Below are positions 8,405-17,182 of a stretch of 64,000 nucleotides of DNA, in pieces. Origin of the DNA: Bacteroidia bacterium. Lineage in GTDB: Bacteria; Bacteroidota; Bacteroidia; J057. The stretch is from positions 37,329 through 101,328 of the forward strand of contig JAUIKF010000029.1 of assembly GCA_030430575.1 (NCBI GenBank). The letters are read 5' to 3'. A program made the position numbers and the translations under genes. Each line of letters opens with the position of its first letter. Within the stretch, counting starts at the first letter, position 1. A model generated the notes under the pieces. The model worked only from the letters and a program-made list of their open reading frames with translations. It was not told where the DNA came from and made no database searches.

Positions 8405-10771
8405 TTATTCATCCCTCAACGCCTCCACGGGATTGGTACGAGCGGCCTTCCAAGACTGGAAGCTGACCGTCAACCAGGCGATTACTAGAGTGCCTATACC
8501 TGGCAAGAGGAAATACAACGGGTGAAACGTCACCCGATAAGCAAAGCCATCCAGCCAATCATTGAGCATCAGGTAGGCAACTGGAATCGCCAATAGGAAG
8601 GCGAGAAAGACCAGCCAGGTAATGCTTTTATTTAACATCAAAATCATCTCCCATGAGGAAGCACCCAGTACCTTGCGGATGCTAATTTCCTTGCGGCGCT
8701 TCTCTGCAGCATAAGCTGCGAGGCCCAACATCCCCATACAGGCAATGATGATGGCCAGCATGGAAAAGGCAAAGATAATGCTGCTCAGGCGCTCTTCAGC
8801 TTCGTATTGGCGGGCAAAATTGTCGTCGACAAAGAAGTAGTCAAATTCGCGGTTGGGCGCGAGGGTCTTCCAGGAATCTTGCAGAGACGCAATTAATCGC
8901 GTCTCTAAATTGGTGCATTTGATGGAGACAAAATTGTGGACGCCATTGTCTGGAGCGCGGTACATGTGGAGGATCGGCGCCACTTCGTTTTCCAGCGATT
9001 GGAAATTATAATCATCTACCAAGCCTACGACTTGGTAGGTTCTTTCCCCGCGCTGAATGGTATGTCCAGCAATGCTTTCCCAACCAAAGGCTTCCATCGC
9101 AGCCCGATTGATAATCATGCTTGTCTGTCTTTCTTCTTCTGATCCTGAGATGAAATTCCGCCCTTCGAGCACTTTGATGCCATAGGTTTCGAAGAAATGT
9201 TCATCCATGTAGGAAGTCCGTACGCGCATGGGCTGCTCCGCATCCCAGCCATCTGGCGTGGCAAAGGTAAACCATCCATCCCAGCTGCCTGGGATGTGGG
9301 AAGAAGAAGCGACGCTGCTCACATTGGCGAGAGATTTCGCCTCTTCTTTGAAGCGCTCGATCGAGCGGATGGCGGCTTCCCGATCTGGGAAGTCCCTTGC
9401 TTCCACAGGCACAACCACCAGGTTGTTTTGATCAAAATTCAACTCTGCTGACTGCATGAATTCCACTTGACGCCAGATGACAAGGGTTCCTACAATCAAG
9501 GCCATTGACAATCCAAACTGGAGCGTCACCAATACGTGTCGAGAAAATACGCTTCCTCTAGAGGCCCGAATCTTGGTTTTAAAGGTGTCTATGGGGCGGT
9601 AGTTGGAAAAAAGGAATGCAGGATATAGCCCCGCCAATACGCCTATGGAAAGGCCCATCCCTATCCAGAACAGCAACAATTGCTGATCGGCAAAGAGATT
9701 GAGGTCAAATTGAATGTCAAATGCTTCTACAAATAGCGGGCGGCTCACTTCCACCAAAATCACACTCAACAATAGCGCAATCGCACCGATCAGCACTGAT
9801 TCGCCCAGAAACTGGCCAATGATCTGACCACGCCTTGCCCCCAAGACTTTGCGCATGCCTACTTCGCGCGCACGGTCAAGCGTACGTGCCGTAGAGAGAT
9901 TCACAAAATTGATGATAGCAATGAGCAAAATGCCTATGGCGATCATGAGCAGCATGATAGCGTACTGACGACTATCAGTGAGGGCATTGTAGCGTTCCAA
10001 TAAAGGCCGTAGGCCGAGGTTGGTGCGCTGCGCTATTTCTTCATTCCATGTTTTTTGAATGAATGCTGGGAACTGTGCTGTTACCGCTGATGGATCGCTC
10101 CCTGGTTGCAGCATGATATACGTGTCGAGAAAGGCACTGCCCCAATTGTTGATATTGTCTTCATACCCACTGAGTGTACTCATCAGGACCATGAAATCAG
10201 GTCGTATGGTAGCGTTGAGGGGAATTTTGTCTAATACCCCACTTACGGTAAATTCTTGTTCAAAATCGAGGTGGATAATTTTCCCCAATGGATCTTTGCC
10301 CGCAAAATACTTCTCAGCCATTTCCTCAGACAGAATGACACTGTGCTTATTCAAGAATGCTTTCTCGGCATTTCCCTTTTTGAAAGAAAAACTAAATAAC
10401 TCAAAGAACTCAGGGTCAATGTGACTCACGACTTCCTGAAATTGCTCCCCATCTTTCTCAATCCACGATTGCCGGTCAAACACGCGACTGCCCGCTACTA
10501 CAGAATGGAAATCTTCTTCAAGTGCTTCTTTCAAGGGAATCCAGGTATCAGAGCCTATCTGCGTGCCTGTAGGCGTAATACGCTCTTTATATACTTGGTA
10601 GATATCATCTGCCTTTTCATGGAAATGATCATAGGTCAATTCTTGAAGCGCATACGTGCTGATCAGCATCGCAGCGGCCAGACTGATGCCCAATCCCACA
10701 ATATTCAAAGCTGCATAGAAGCGATGCCTACTGAGGGAGCGGAAAGCGACTTTTAGATAGTTTTTGAGCAT
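8405..10771 (-). CDS. ABC transporter permease of the FtsX/MacB type
   Basis: The 788-residue membrane protein starts MLKNYLKVAFRSLSRHRFYA, the usual N-terminus of Bacteroidota FtsX-family permeases. It has two copies of the unit periplasmic MacB-like domain plus FtsX helices: TM1 near residue 22, a three-helix block near 280-400 (RAREVGMRKVLGARRGQIIGQF), and a second half ending with EISIRKVLGAS and a terminal NPVEALRDE. Such permeases work with a separate ATPase, which is not in this window; substrates may be peptides or lipids. The frame extends 33 codons further upstream into a GTCTGA repeat, so the ATG at 10771 is chosen. A palindromic repeat lies in frame at residues 622-630. Confidence 0.85.
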   Translation of the reverse strand: MLKNYLKVAFRSLSRHRFYAALNIVGLGISLAAAMLISTYALQELTYDHFHEKADDIYQVYKERITPTGTQIGSDTWIPLKEALEEDFHSVVAGSRVFDRQSWIEKDGEQFQEVVSHIDPEFFELFSFSFKKGNAEKAFLNKHSVILSEEMAEKYFAGKDPLGKIIHLDFEQEFTVSGVLDKIPLNATIRPDFMVLMSTLSGYEDNINNWGSAFLDTYIMLQPGSDPSAVTAQFPAFIQKTWNEEIAQRTNLGLRPLLERYNALTDSRQYAIMLLMIAIGILLIAIINFVNLSTARTLDRAREVGMRKVLGARRGQIIGQFLGESVLIGAIALLLSVILVEVSRPLFVEAFDIQFDLNLFADQQLLLFWIGMGLSIGVLAGLYPAFLFSNYRPIDTFKTKIRASRGSVFSRHVLVTLQFGLSMALIVGTLVIWRQVEFMQSAELNFDQNNLVVVPVEARDFPDREAAIRSIERFKEEAKSLANVSSVASSSHIPGSWDGWFTFATPDGWDAEQPMRVRTSYMDEHFFETYGIKVLEGRNFISGSEEERQTSMIINRAAMEAFGWESIAGHTIQRGERTYQVVGLVDDYNFQSLENEVAPILHMYRAPDNGVHNFVSIKCTNLETRLIASLQDSWKTLAPNREFDYFFVDDNFARQYEAEERLSSIIFAFSMLAIIIACMGMLGLAAYAAEKRRKEISIRKVLGASSWEMILMLNKSITWLVFLAFLLAIPVAYLMLNDWLDGFAYRVTFHPLYFLLPGIGTLVIAWLTVSFQSWKAARTNPVEALRDE
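8883..8906. repeat. Palindrome family P, copy 2, inside a permease gene
   Basis: AGAGACGC-AATTAATC-GCGTCTCT is a near-perfect palindrome of the same design as 7037-7068, but here it is within coding sequence and translated as ETRLIASL without breaking the frame. It sits in the second periplasmic domain of the permease. Confidence 0.65.
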
Positions 10772-10788
10772 AACGGAAGAAAGTTTAA

Positions 10789-10906
10789 ACGTCTGATTGT
10801 CTGAGCGTCTGAACGGAAAACTGTCTGAATGGCCGCAAGTCTGAGCGGGAAGATGGCTAAGCGCATTCAACGTTCAGACATTCAGACCTAAGACGATCAG
10901 ACGTCT
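10789..10906. repeat. Octamer inverted-repeat spacer of GTCTGA type
   Basis: From 10791 to 10862 there are nine consecutive 8-bp units in register, beginning GTCTGATT, GTCTGAGC, GTCTGAAC; five of the nine carry GTCTGA. From about 10872 the complement appears (GTTCAGAC, ATTCAGAC, GATCAGAC). The two arms can fold on each other. The element joins the start of the permease at 10771 to the stop of the next permease at 10912. Confidence 0.8.
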
Positions 10907-10911
10907 TTTAT

Positions 10912-13350
10912 TTATTCGTCTTTGAGCGCCTTTACAGGATTCGCCACGGCTGCTTTGATGGACTGAAAACTCACGGTGAGCCAGGCGATCACGAGGGCGA
11001 TCACACCAGAAAGAACATAGGGCAATGGCTGTTTCCAGGGCAAAATATCGATGCGATAGGCAAACGCTTCCAGCCAGTTGTTTCCCAGGACATAAATGAT
11101 GGGAATCGCGACAACGACCGAGATGATCACCAATAGCGTGAAATGCTTGGACAGCAATACCACAATGTTGCCAACAGATGCGCCCAACACTTTGCGAATG
11201 CCAATTTCCTTGGTTCTGGCCTGAGTCATGAAGGCCGACAGGCCAAATAGACCGATACAGGCAATCAGGACTGCCAAGCCCGAAAATACCGTTGAGATGC
11301 GGCGTACGCGCATTTCGCTTACATAAAGCGCATCGAGCTTTTCGTCAAAAAAGCGGTAGTTGAATGGCTGTTCGGGATTAAAAGTGCGCCATTGATCGGC
11401 GATGAAATCGACGGCTTCTGATGTGTTTCCAGCCTTCAGGCGGATAGCGAGGAATGGCATATTGCCGTTTTGGCCTTCGTGGCTGAGCATGACGACGGGG
11501 CTGATTTTCTGGTGCAATGACTGAAAGTGATAGTCTTTGACGACGCCCACAATGGTGTAGCGCACCAGTTCATTATTGGCGCCGCCATTTCCTTGGCTAT
11601 ATATCGGCTTGCCGATAGGGTCGTCGATGCCCAATTCGCGCACAGCCGTTTCATTCATCAGGATAGAAAGGCTATCGTTAAAGGCGCGGTCAAAGGGACG
11701 ACCGTCCACAATTTCCATCCCCAAGGTCTCGATATAGTCTTCATCCATGACCATGGCACTGGTCGTGACAGGCTCCGTGCCTGGGCTCGTTTGTACAAAA
11801 AATCCGAAGTAATAATCTCCCGGTAATGCATTGGTCCCTGAAGCCTGAGTGATCTGCGGATTTTGAAGCAATGCCTCTTTGAAGGCTTCAGTCTTCTCTT
11901 GAAGGGTGCCAAAGCGCTCTACAATGAGCGTCTGGTCCTTATTAAATCCAAGGTTCTTATTTTGCATAAACTCCATCTGCCGATAGATCACCAGGGTAGC
12001 AGCGATGAGGACGATAGAGATAAAAAATTGGAATACAACCAGTCCATTTCGGAGGAATGTACCTTGGCGACTTGATTTAAAATTGCCCTTTAACACCACT
12101 ACGGGCCTGAAAGAAGACAAGACAAATGCAGGATACAGCCCCGCCAGCAACCCTACCACAATGGCAAAGCTCAACAACGCAGGAATCAGCCAGCCCGGTT
12201 GAGCGATATTTAGCTCAAGGCTTTTCTCTGCCAATTCATTAAAATAGGGTAACGCCAACCTCACCAACCCTATACCTACAAACAAGCTGATCAGGCTGAC
12301 GGTAACTGACTCCACCAAAAATTGTCCTACCAATTGCTTTCTGAGGGACCCAAGCACTTTTCGCACGCCTACTTCACGTGCCCGCTCAGCAGACCGCGCC
12401 GTGGCGAGGTTCATGAAGTTAATACAGGCCAACAATAGGATAAAGAAGGCAATGCCGATAAACATGTACACATAAGTGATATTGCCATTGGCGCGGGCTT
12501 CGCTTTCGAGTTGGGATTCGAGGTGAATACGCTTAAGCGGCTGAAGGAAATAGCGGTAGCCATTGCCCGCTGCGGTGTAGGACTTATAGTCCATATTGAG
12601 TTGTGCCTGAATCTGGCCAGCGGCATATTGCTCCACGAGCTTGGGGAATTTTGATTCCACATGATCTGGGTCAGCCGAGGGATCCAATAGCAGATAGGTC
12701 AGGGCAGAAAAAGAGATATAATTAGGGCGACGGAGGAAACCAAGGCTGCCAGAGGAGAGGAGCAGGTCAAAGGTGAAATGGCTGTTCTCAGGCACGTCTT
12801 CGGCGATGGCCGTTACGATCAGGTCGCCAAAGTCTGACTCCAACTGCTGGCCCATGGCCTTTTCCTTTCCAAAGAAGCGCTCCGCAGTAGAGGCTGTCAA
12901 GATGACGCTATTGGGCTTATTGAGGGCGGTATTGGGATCGCCTTCGACAAGGGGCAAGGTGAAAATGTCAAAAACATTGGAGTCCGCAAACATCACTTCC
13001 TTTTCCTCGTAGATGTCATCCTCTTTTTGGAATACGACCCCATTGCCAAAGGCTGTAAACAGGCGTGTCGCCTTTTCCACTTCGGGAAAGTCTTTGGCGA
13101 CAACCTCGGAGAAGCCGCCTGGAATGATGGCGTAGAGCCGTGTATGTTCGGGATAAATGCGCTCTAGCGCCATGCGGTAGATGCGGTCGCCCTGCGCATG
13201 CTGTGCATCATAAGAGAACTCATCTGCGACGTGCAGCAGGATCAAGGTACAACAGGCGATGCCAATGCCAAGCCCCATGATATTGATCAGAGAGTAGCCT
13301 TTGTGGCGCCAGAGGTTGCGAAAGCCGATTTTTAAGTAATTCTTAAGCAT
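10912..13350 (-). CDS. ABC transporter permease of the FtsX/MacB type
   Basis: The 812-residue protein has the same architecture as its downstream neighbour: MLKNYLKIGFRNLWRHKGYS at the start, a first periplasmic domain, three helices with RAREVGVRKVLGS, a second periplasmic domain, and a last block with EIGIRKVLGASVGNI and the end NPVKALKDE. The ATG at 13350 fits the family N-terminus; a start nine codons upstream is possible but adds nothing recognisable. No ATPase gene is adjacent. The gene is read in the same direction as 8405-10771 but is separated from it by a hairpin-forming octamer repeat, so co-transcription is uncertain. Confidence 0.85.
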   Translation of the reverse strand: MLKNYLKIGFRNLWRHKGYSLINIMGLGIGIACCTLILLHVADEFSYDAQHAQGDRIYRMALERIYPEHTRLYAIIPGGFSEVVAKDFPEVEKATRLFTAFGNGVVFQKEDDIYEEKEVMFADSNVFDIFTLPLVEGDPNTALNKPNSVILTASTAERFFGKEKAMGQQLESDFGDLIVTAIAEDVPENSHFTFDLLLSSGSLGFLRRPNYISFSALTYLLLDPSADPDHVESKFPKLVEQYAAGQIQAQLNMDYKSYTAAGNGYRYFLQPLKRIHLESQLESEARANGNITYVYMFIGIAFFILLLACINFMNLATARSAERAREVGVRKVLGSLRKQLVGQFLVESVTVSLISLFVGIGLVRLALPYFNELAEKSLELNIAQPGWLIPALLSFAIVVGLLAGLYPAFVLSSFRPVVVLKGNFKSSRQGTFLRNGLVVFQFFISIVLIAATLVIYRQMEFMQNKNLGFNKDQTLIVERFGTLQEKTEAFKEALLQNPQITQASGTNALPGDYYFGFFVQTSPGTEPVTTSAMVMDEDYIETLGMEIVDGRPFDRAFNDSLSILMNETAVRELGIDDPIGKPIYSQGNGGANNELVRYTIVGVVKDYHFQSLHQKISPVVMLSHEGQNGNMPFLAIRLKAGNTSEAVDFIADQWRTFNPEQPFNYRFFDEKLDALYVSEMRVRRISTVFSGLAVLIACIGLFGLSAFMTQARTKEIGIRKVLGASVGNIVVLLSKHFTLLVIISVVVAIPIIYVLGNNWLEAFAYRIDILPWKQPLPYVLSGVIALVIAWLTVSFQSIKAAVANPVKALKDE

Positions 13351-13516
13351 AAAAATAAATTGTTCCCAAAGCGTCACAATTTATTTTTATATGATGCTTT
13401 GTGGTTATCATGTAAAACTTTGTTGCTAGGGCTGTTTATTCATTTTTTGGGGGAAATTCGGTATCCTTCATAAGTTGTTGACACTTAGCTAGGGTCAATT
13501 TTTCCTACAGCATAGC

Positions 13517-13647
13517 TGTCATTTCGACCATCGGGAGAAATCTAACACTGCGGTCTAGTAGCCTATTCTAAACCCGTGGAAAAGGGACGTGTAGCCAGAA
13601 TAAAAGAGCGTGTTGGATTTCTCCTCGAAGACTCGTCGAAATGACAC
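13517..13647. repeat. Inverted repeat of the TGTCATTTCGAC...GAAATCTAACAC type
   Basis: The left arm TGTCATTTCGAC...GAGAAATCTAACAC (13517-13548) pairs with GTGTTGGATTTCTC...GTCGAAATGACA (13610-13647). Similar 'GTCATTCCGA..GAGGAATCT' elements are widely dispersed in Bacteroidota genomes. Another member lies at 26985-27073. Confidence 0.75.
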
Positions 13648-13740
13648 TTCTATCAGCTAATATTCCAAGAAATATTCCACTCATCACAATACACTGATAA
13701 CCAGAAACTTACACTGATTTTTTCTTTGAAAAAATCATTT

Positions 13741-13794
13741 AGCTGTTCCGCATTGAAACATTTTCTTGTTTCAGTTTGGAACAAAAAAACAGCT
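13741..13794. promoter_or_regulatory. Nested inverted repeat just upstream of the htpG promoter
   Basis: AGCTGTT / AACAGCT form the outer arms and GTTCC-N4-TGAAACA / TGTTTCA-N4-GGAAC the inner ones. The element ends 12 bp before the promoter's -33 box. It could be an operator for heat-shock control of htpG or an upstream terminator. It is not the CIRCE sequence. Confidence 0.4.
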
Positions 13795-13806
13795 CACGGG
13801 TAATCC

Positions 13807-13837
13807 TTGCCTAATCATTTGATAATCCTTAATTTTG
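13807..13837 (+). promoter_or_regulatory. Bacteroidota-type promoter of htpG
   Basis: TTG at 13807-13809, 20 bp, then TAATTTTG at 13830-13837 match the Bacteroidota consensus TTTG-N19-21-TAnnTTTG. The htpG start codon is 44 bp downstream. Confidence 0.7.
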
Positions 13838-13880
13838 CACCGCATTTTCGCCTACCAAACATTTAATTCATAATCGAAAT

Positions 13881-15797
13881 ATGGCAGAAGTAAAAGATCA
13901 AGCACAAAACATGGAAACGGGGAGTATCTCGGTCAGCACAGAAGACATATTTCCCATTATCAAGCGCTCCTTGTATTCGGAGCAGGAAATCTTCCTTCGC
14001 GAGTTGGTTTCCAATGCAGTGGATGCTACGCAGAAGTTGAAGTTTCTCTCTACGCGTGGAGAGTTTGAAGGGGAATTGGGAGCGCTAGACATTCATGTCA
14101 AGATCGACAAAGAGGCCAAGACCCTTACGATCAGTGATGCGGGGATCGGCATGAATGCCGACGAAGTCAAGAAATACATCAATCAAGTAGCTTTTTCAGG
14201 TGCAGAAGAGTTTGTCAAAAAATTCAAAGACGCCGATAAAAGTGAAGATATCATCGGTAAATTTGGGTTGGGTTTTTACTCGGCCTTTATGGTTTCAAAA
14301 GAGGTAGAAGTCGTCTCTCGCTCCTACCGAGACGACGAAAAGGCCGTCCGCTGGACCTGTGATGGCACCACGACCTATACGATCTCAGAAGCAGAAAAAG
14401 AAAACCGCGGAACGGATATTATCCTTCATCTCGATGAGGATTCTCTCAACTACCTGGAGGACGAGCGCATCAAGACAATCTTGAACAAGTATTGCAAGTT
14501 CTTGCCCGTCCCCATTCAGTTCAATGAGGAACAAGTCAACAACCCTGAGCCGCTCTGGCGCAAGACGCCAGCTGACCTCAAGGACGAGGACTATACCGCC
14601 TTCTTCAAGGAATTGTATCCTTTTGCCGAAGAACCCCTATTCTGGATCCACCTCAACGTGGACTACCCCTTCAACCTAACGGGTGTCCTCTTTTTCCCAA
14701 AAATCAAAAAGGACATTGATCCCCGCAAAAACCAGATCCAGCTCTACTCTCGCCAAGTCTTCATCACCGATGAAGTCACCGACATCGTGCCTGACTACCT
14801 CATGCTCTTGCAAGGGGTGATCGACTCACCAGATATTCCATTGAATGTCTCTCGTTCTTACCTGCAAGGCGATCCCAACGTCAAGAAAATCAGCAACTAC
14901 ATCACCAAGAAAGTGGCGGATAAGTTGAAGGAACTGTACAAAGAAGATGCGACGAAGTATGAGGAAAAATGGGATGACATCTCTGTGTTTGTGAAGTATG
15001 GGATGCTCACCGATGAGAAGTTTTATGAGCGCGCAGAAGATATTTGCTTATTGCAAAATGTGGAAGGTGCTTATTTTACCTTAGACACTTATAAAGAAAA
15101 GGTCACAACCCTTCAAACAGACAAAGACGGCAAAGTTGTTTTCCTATATACTTCTGACAAGGACGGCCAAGATATCTATGTCAAAGCAGCTACCACAAAA
15201 GGTTATGATGTCCTCAACATGGACGGCGCCATTGATTCTCATTTTATTGGCTTACTAGAGCGCAAGCAAGATACGACCCGCTGGGCACGTGTAGATGCGG
15301 AGACCATCGACAAACTGATCCCAAAAGAGGACGAAGCCCCTAAAGAGGAAGAACTCCTCCTCACCGAGGACCAGCGCAATAAGATCAAAGAAGCCTTTGA
15401 GAAAGCGGCAGCCAATGACCACATGACGATCGACTTGCAGGACCTCGGTGCTGAGCAATTGCCGGTCATGCTGACGCGCAATGAGTTCATGCGCAGGATG
15501 CGCGAGCAGGCGGCGATGGGCGGTGGCGGAATGGCCATGTTTGGCGATATGCCTGACTCCATGAATGCCGTGGTGAATACCAGCCACACCCTCGTCCAAG
15601 GCATGCTCGACCGCGAGGATAATGAACCCCTTGCGAAGCAATTGCTTGACCTCGCACTGCTCTCCCAAAATATGCTGACGGGCGAGAAGCTCACTTCCTT
15701 CATCAATCGCAGCGTAGAGATGATTGGCAAGGAGTTTAAGCCTAAAGCGAAGCGCAAGGCTAAGAAGAAGGCGGAGCCGAAAAAGACGGAAGAGTAG
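13881..15797 (+). CDS. htpG: Chaperone protein HtpG (Hsp90)
   Basis: This is a cytosolic ATP-dependent chaperone. The 638-residue protein has the GHKL ATPase domain first: EIFLRELVSNAVDA (near 40-50), DAGIGMNADEV, and GKFGLGFYSAFMV. The middle domain contains SRQVFI and the conserved PLNVSRSYLQGDP. The C-terminal dimerisation domain ends in a lysine-rich tail (KPKAKRKAKKKAEPKKTEE) that makes it slightly longer than usual. The start at 13881 places SISVSTEDIFPII at residue 16; Met11 is an alternative. It has its own promoter and terminator, so it is probably a single-gene transcript. Confidence 0.97.
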   Translation: MAEVKDQAQNMETGSISVSTEDIFPIIKRSLYSEQEIFLRELVSNAVDATQKLKFLSTRGEFEGELGALDIHVKIDKEAKTLTISDAGIGMNADEVKKYINQVAFSGAEEFVKKFKDADKSEDIIGKFGLGFYSAFMVSKEVEVVSRSYRDDEKAVRWTCDGTTTYTISEAEKENRGTDIILHLDEDSLNYLEDERIKTILNKYCKFLPVPIQFNEEQVNNPEPLWRKTPADLKDEDYTAFFKELYPFAEEPLFWIHLNVDYPFNLTGVLFFPKIKKDIDPRKNQIQLYSRQVFITDEVTDIVPDYLMLLQGVIDSPDIPLNVSRSYLQGDPNVKKISNYITKKVADKLKELYKEDATKYEEKWDDISVFVKYGMLTDEKFYERAEDICLLQNVEGAYFTLDTYKEKVTTLQTDKDGKVVFLYTSDKDGQDIYVKAATTKGYDVLNMDGAIDSHFIGLLERKQDTTRWARVDAETIDKLIPKEDEAPKEEELLLTEDQRNKIKEAFEKAAANDHMTIDLQDLGAEQLPVMLTRNEFMRRMREQAAMGGGGMAMFGDMPDSMNAVVNTSHTLVQGMLDREDNEPLAKQLLDLALLSQNMLTGEKLTSFINRSVEMIGKEFKPKAKRKAKKKAEPKKTEE

Positions 15798-15821
15798 GGA
15801 ACCCTTCCTCTTAAAATAATT

Positions 15822-15859
15822 AGACCCCGTAGGTTTTTGAAACCTACGGGGTCTTTTTT
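15822..15859. terminator. Bidirectional terminator between htpG and the thioredoxin-like gene
   Basis: AGACCCCGTAGGTTT pairs with AAACCTACGGGGTCT around a 3-base loop and is followed by a T-run. It lies in a convergent spacer. A near copy is at 56281-56316. Confidence 0.85.
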
Positions 15860-15878
15860 CATCCCAATTGATTGATAA

Positions 15879-17081
15879 TCAATTCAGCTTCGCTCGAATC
15901 TGCTCTAGCAGCGTCTCGGTGCCTTCATAGCTCTCTTCGTTGAGCTGGGCGATGCTGATGGCCTTATTGGCGATGCGCATGGCTTCCTGGTAATTTCCTA
16001 CTTTGTAGAGCAGGGAGGCGTAGGTGTCATTATTGTAATAATGATTTTCAAGGGCGACCGACTGACGGGCCCAAGCAAGGGCGCGCTTGAGGTATTCGCG
16101 GTTGTCGACATGTAGGAAGAAATTATGCGCAATATTGTTGAGCGCATAAGCATCTGTCAGATTGTATTGGTCAAAAAAATCGATGGTCGAACGTGCGTAC
16201 AAGTCCCAATTCTTTTTAGTCTCCGCATAGGTCATCTTGATGCGAGCGGCCATTTTCCCCTTGTCCTTGACCTTCTCTTGTGCCATTGTGACTAGCTCAC
16301 TATAAGCAGCATCGTTGCCGGAAACCGCCGCTTTTACCACATTTTTCTTAAAGACATCAGCAATTTTTGCCTCTACAGCCGCAGGTCCAGCATATTTTTT
16401 CATGAACTTCTTGCGCTTCTTTAGCAGCAACTGAAATTCACGTGCTTTCACATCAGAGCTGAGGGTGTTGATGGCTTCCCATCCCGCTTTGGAACAAAGC
16501 TCTTTGTCCGTACGTGAGGCAAAATACTTATTGGCGGCTTCCCGATAATCTTTTCCTTCGGTTTTCATCTTGACGGCATAGGTGTACAGCTCATCTCCAT
16601 CAAGGGCATTGTCTTTATAGGAAAGGTCCAAATTTGCTTCATTGTTTTCGGGGCGCATAGCTACCTGACCCGCGCTGAGGAATTTGTCGGGTGGCAAGTA
16701 GCCGACGTGCTTATGCACGATTTCGCCTTTATAGTTGATATAATAAAGGGAGGGATAGGCACGGACCTGATACTTGGCTGCCCATTGGGGACCTTCGCCC
16801 TTCTCCATGTCAAACTTATAGTTGACAAAATTCTTATTGTAGTATTTGCCGACGGCTTCATCGGTGAAGGTATTGCGTGACATCATCTTACAAGGTCCAC
16901 ACCACACGGTGTAAGCATCGACAAAGATGAGCTTACGCTCTTTTTTGGCCTCTACGAGGACTTCCTCCCAGGTACCATGGAAGAATTCCATGCCGCTGTC
17001 TTGTGCCCATGCCGGCTGGGCCATAAGGCTCAGCCAGAGGACGAGCACAAAGATTCCTGTTGTTTTTTTAATCGTATTCAT
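15879..17081 (-). CDS. Secreted thioredoxin-family protein with helical repeat C-terminus
   Basis: The 400-residue protein has a signal peptide (1-26, ending AWAQ) and is probably periplasmic. Residues ~30-150 form a thioredoxin-like domain with the redox motif WCGPCK and the cis-Pro segment VRAYPSLYYI. The rest is a helical region with a TPR-like end (ALAWARQSVALENHYYNN, YQEAMRIANKAISIA). DUF255/thioredoxin_7-like proteins of this kind are common in Bacteroidota and are thought to act in periplasmic thiol-disulfide chemistry; the substrate is unknown. The start codon is followed upstream by an ATTGATT-type repeat. Confidence 0.8.
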   Translation of the reverse strand: MNTIKKTTGIFVLVLWLSLMAQPAWAQDSGMEFFHGTWEEVLVEAKKERKLIFVDAYTVWCGPCKMMSRNTFTDEAVGKYYNKNFVNYKFDMEKGEGPQWAAKYQVRAYPSLYYINYKGEIVHKHVGYLPPDKFLSAGQVAMRPENNEANLDLSYKDNALDGDELYTYAVKMKTEGKDYREAANKYFASRTDKELCSKAGWEAINTLSSDVKAREFQLLLKKRKKFMKKYAGPAAVEAKIADVFKKNVVKAAVSGNDAAYSELVTMAQEKVKDKGKMAARIKMTYAETKKNWDLYARSTIDFFDQYNLTDAYALNNIAHNFFLHVDNREYLKRALAWARQSVALENHYYNNDTYASLLYKVGNYQEAMRIANKAISIAQLNEESYEGTETLLEQIRAKLN

Positions 17082-17084
17082 GAT

Positions 17085-17116
17085 CGAGAATTATTGATTA
17101 TTGATTGACTGATTAT
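17085..17116. repeat. Single arm of the ATTGATT-type heptamer repeat
   Basis: AATTATTGATTATTGATTGA and the following units begin 7 bp upstream of the minus-strand start at 17081. The inverted partner arm is not visible in this short spacer. Confidence 0.55.
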
Positions 17117-17182
17117 TAAAAGAGCCTAAGAAAAACACCGATATTGCATCTTTCCCCTAAAATTAATGATAATTTTGGTCCC

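Larger units (their letters stand above)
13351..13880. other. Divergent spacer between a permease and htpG
   Basis: This 530-bp region holds three things: an inverted repeat of the 'TGTCATTTCGAC' type (13517-13647), a hairpin at 13741-13794, and the htpG promoter at 13807-13837. No small gene is visible. Confidence 0.6.

Noticed and set aside
10772..10870. Longer form of the permease at 8405-10771
   Set aside because: The extra 33 codons are encoded by the GTCTGA repeat and precede the normal MLKNYLK start.
15239..15862. 207-codon open frame on the minus strand
   Set aside because: Antisense to htpG; its Ser-rich composition is what the complement of Lys/Glu codons gives.
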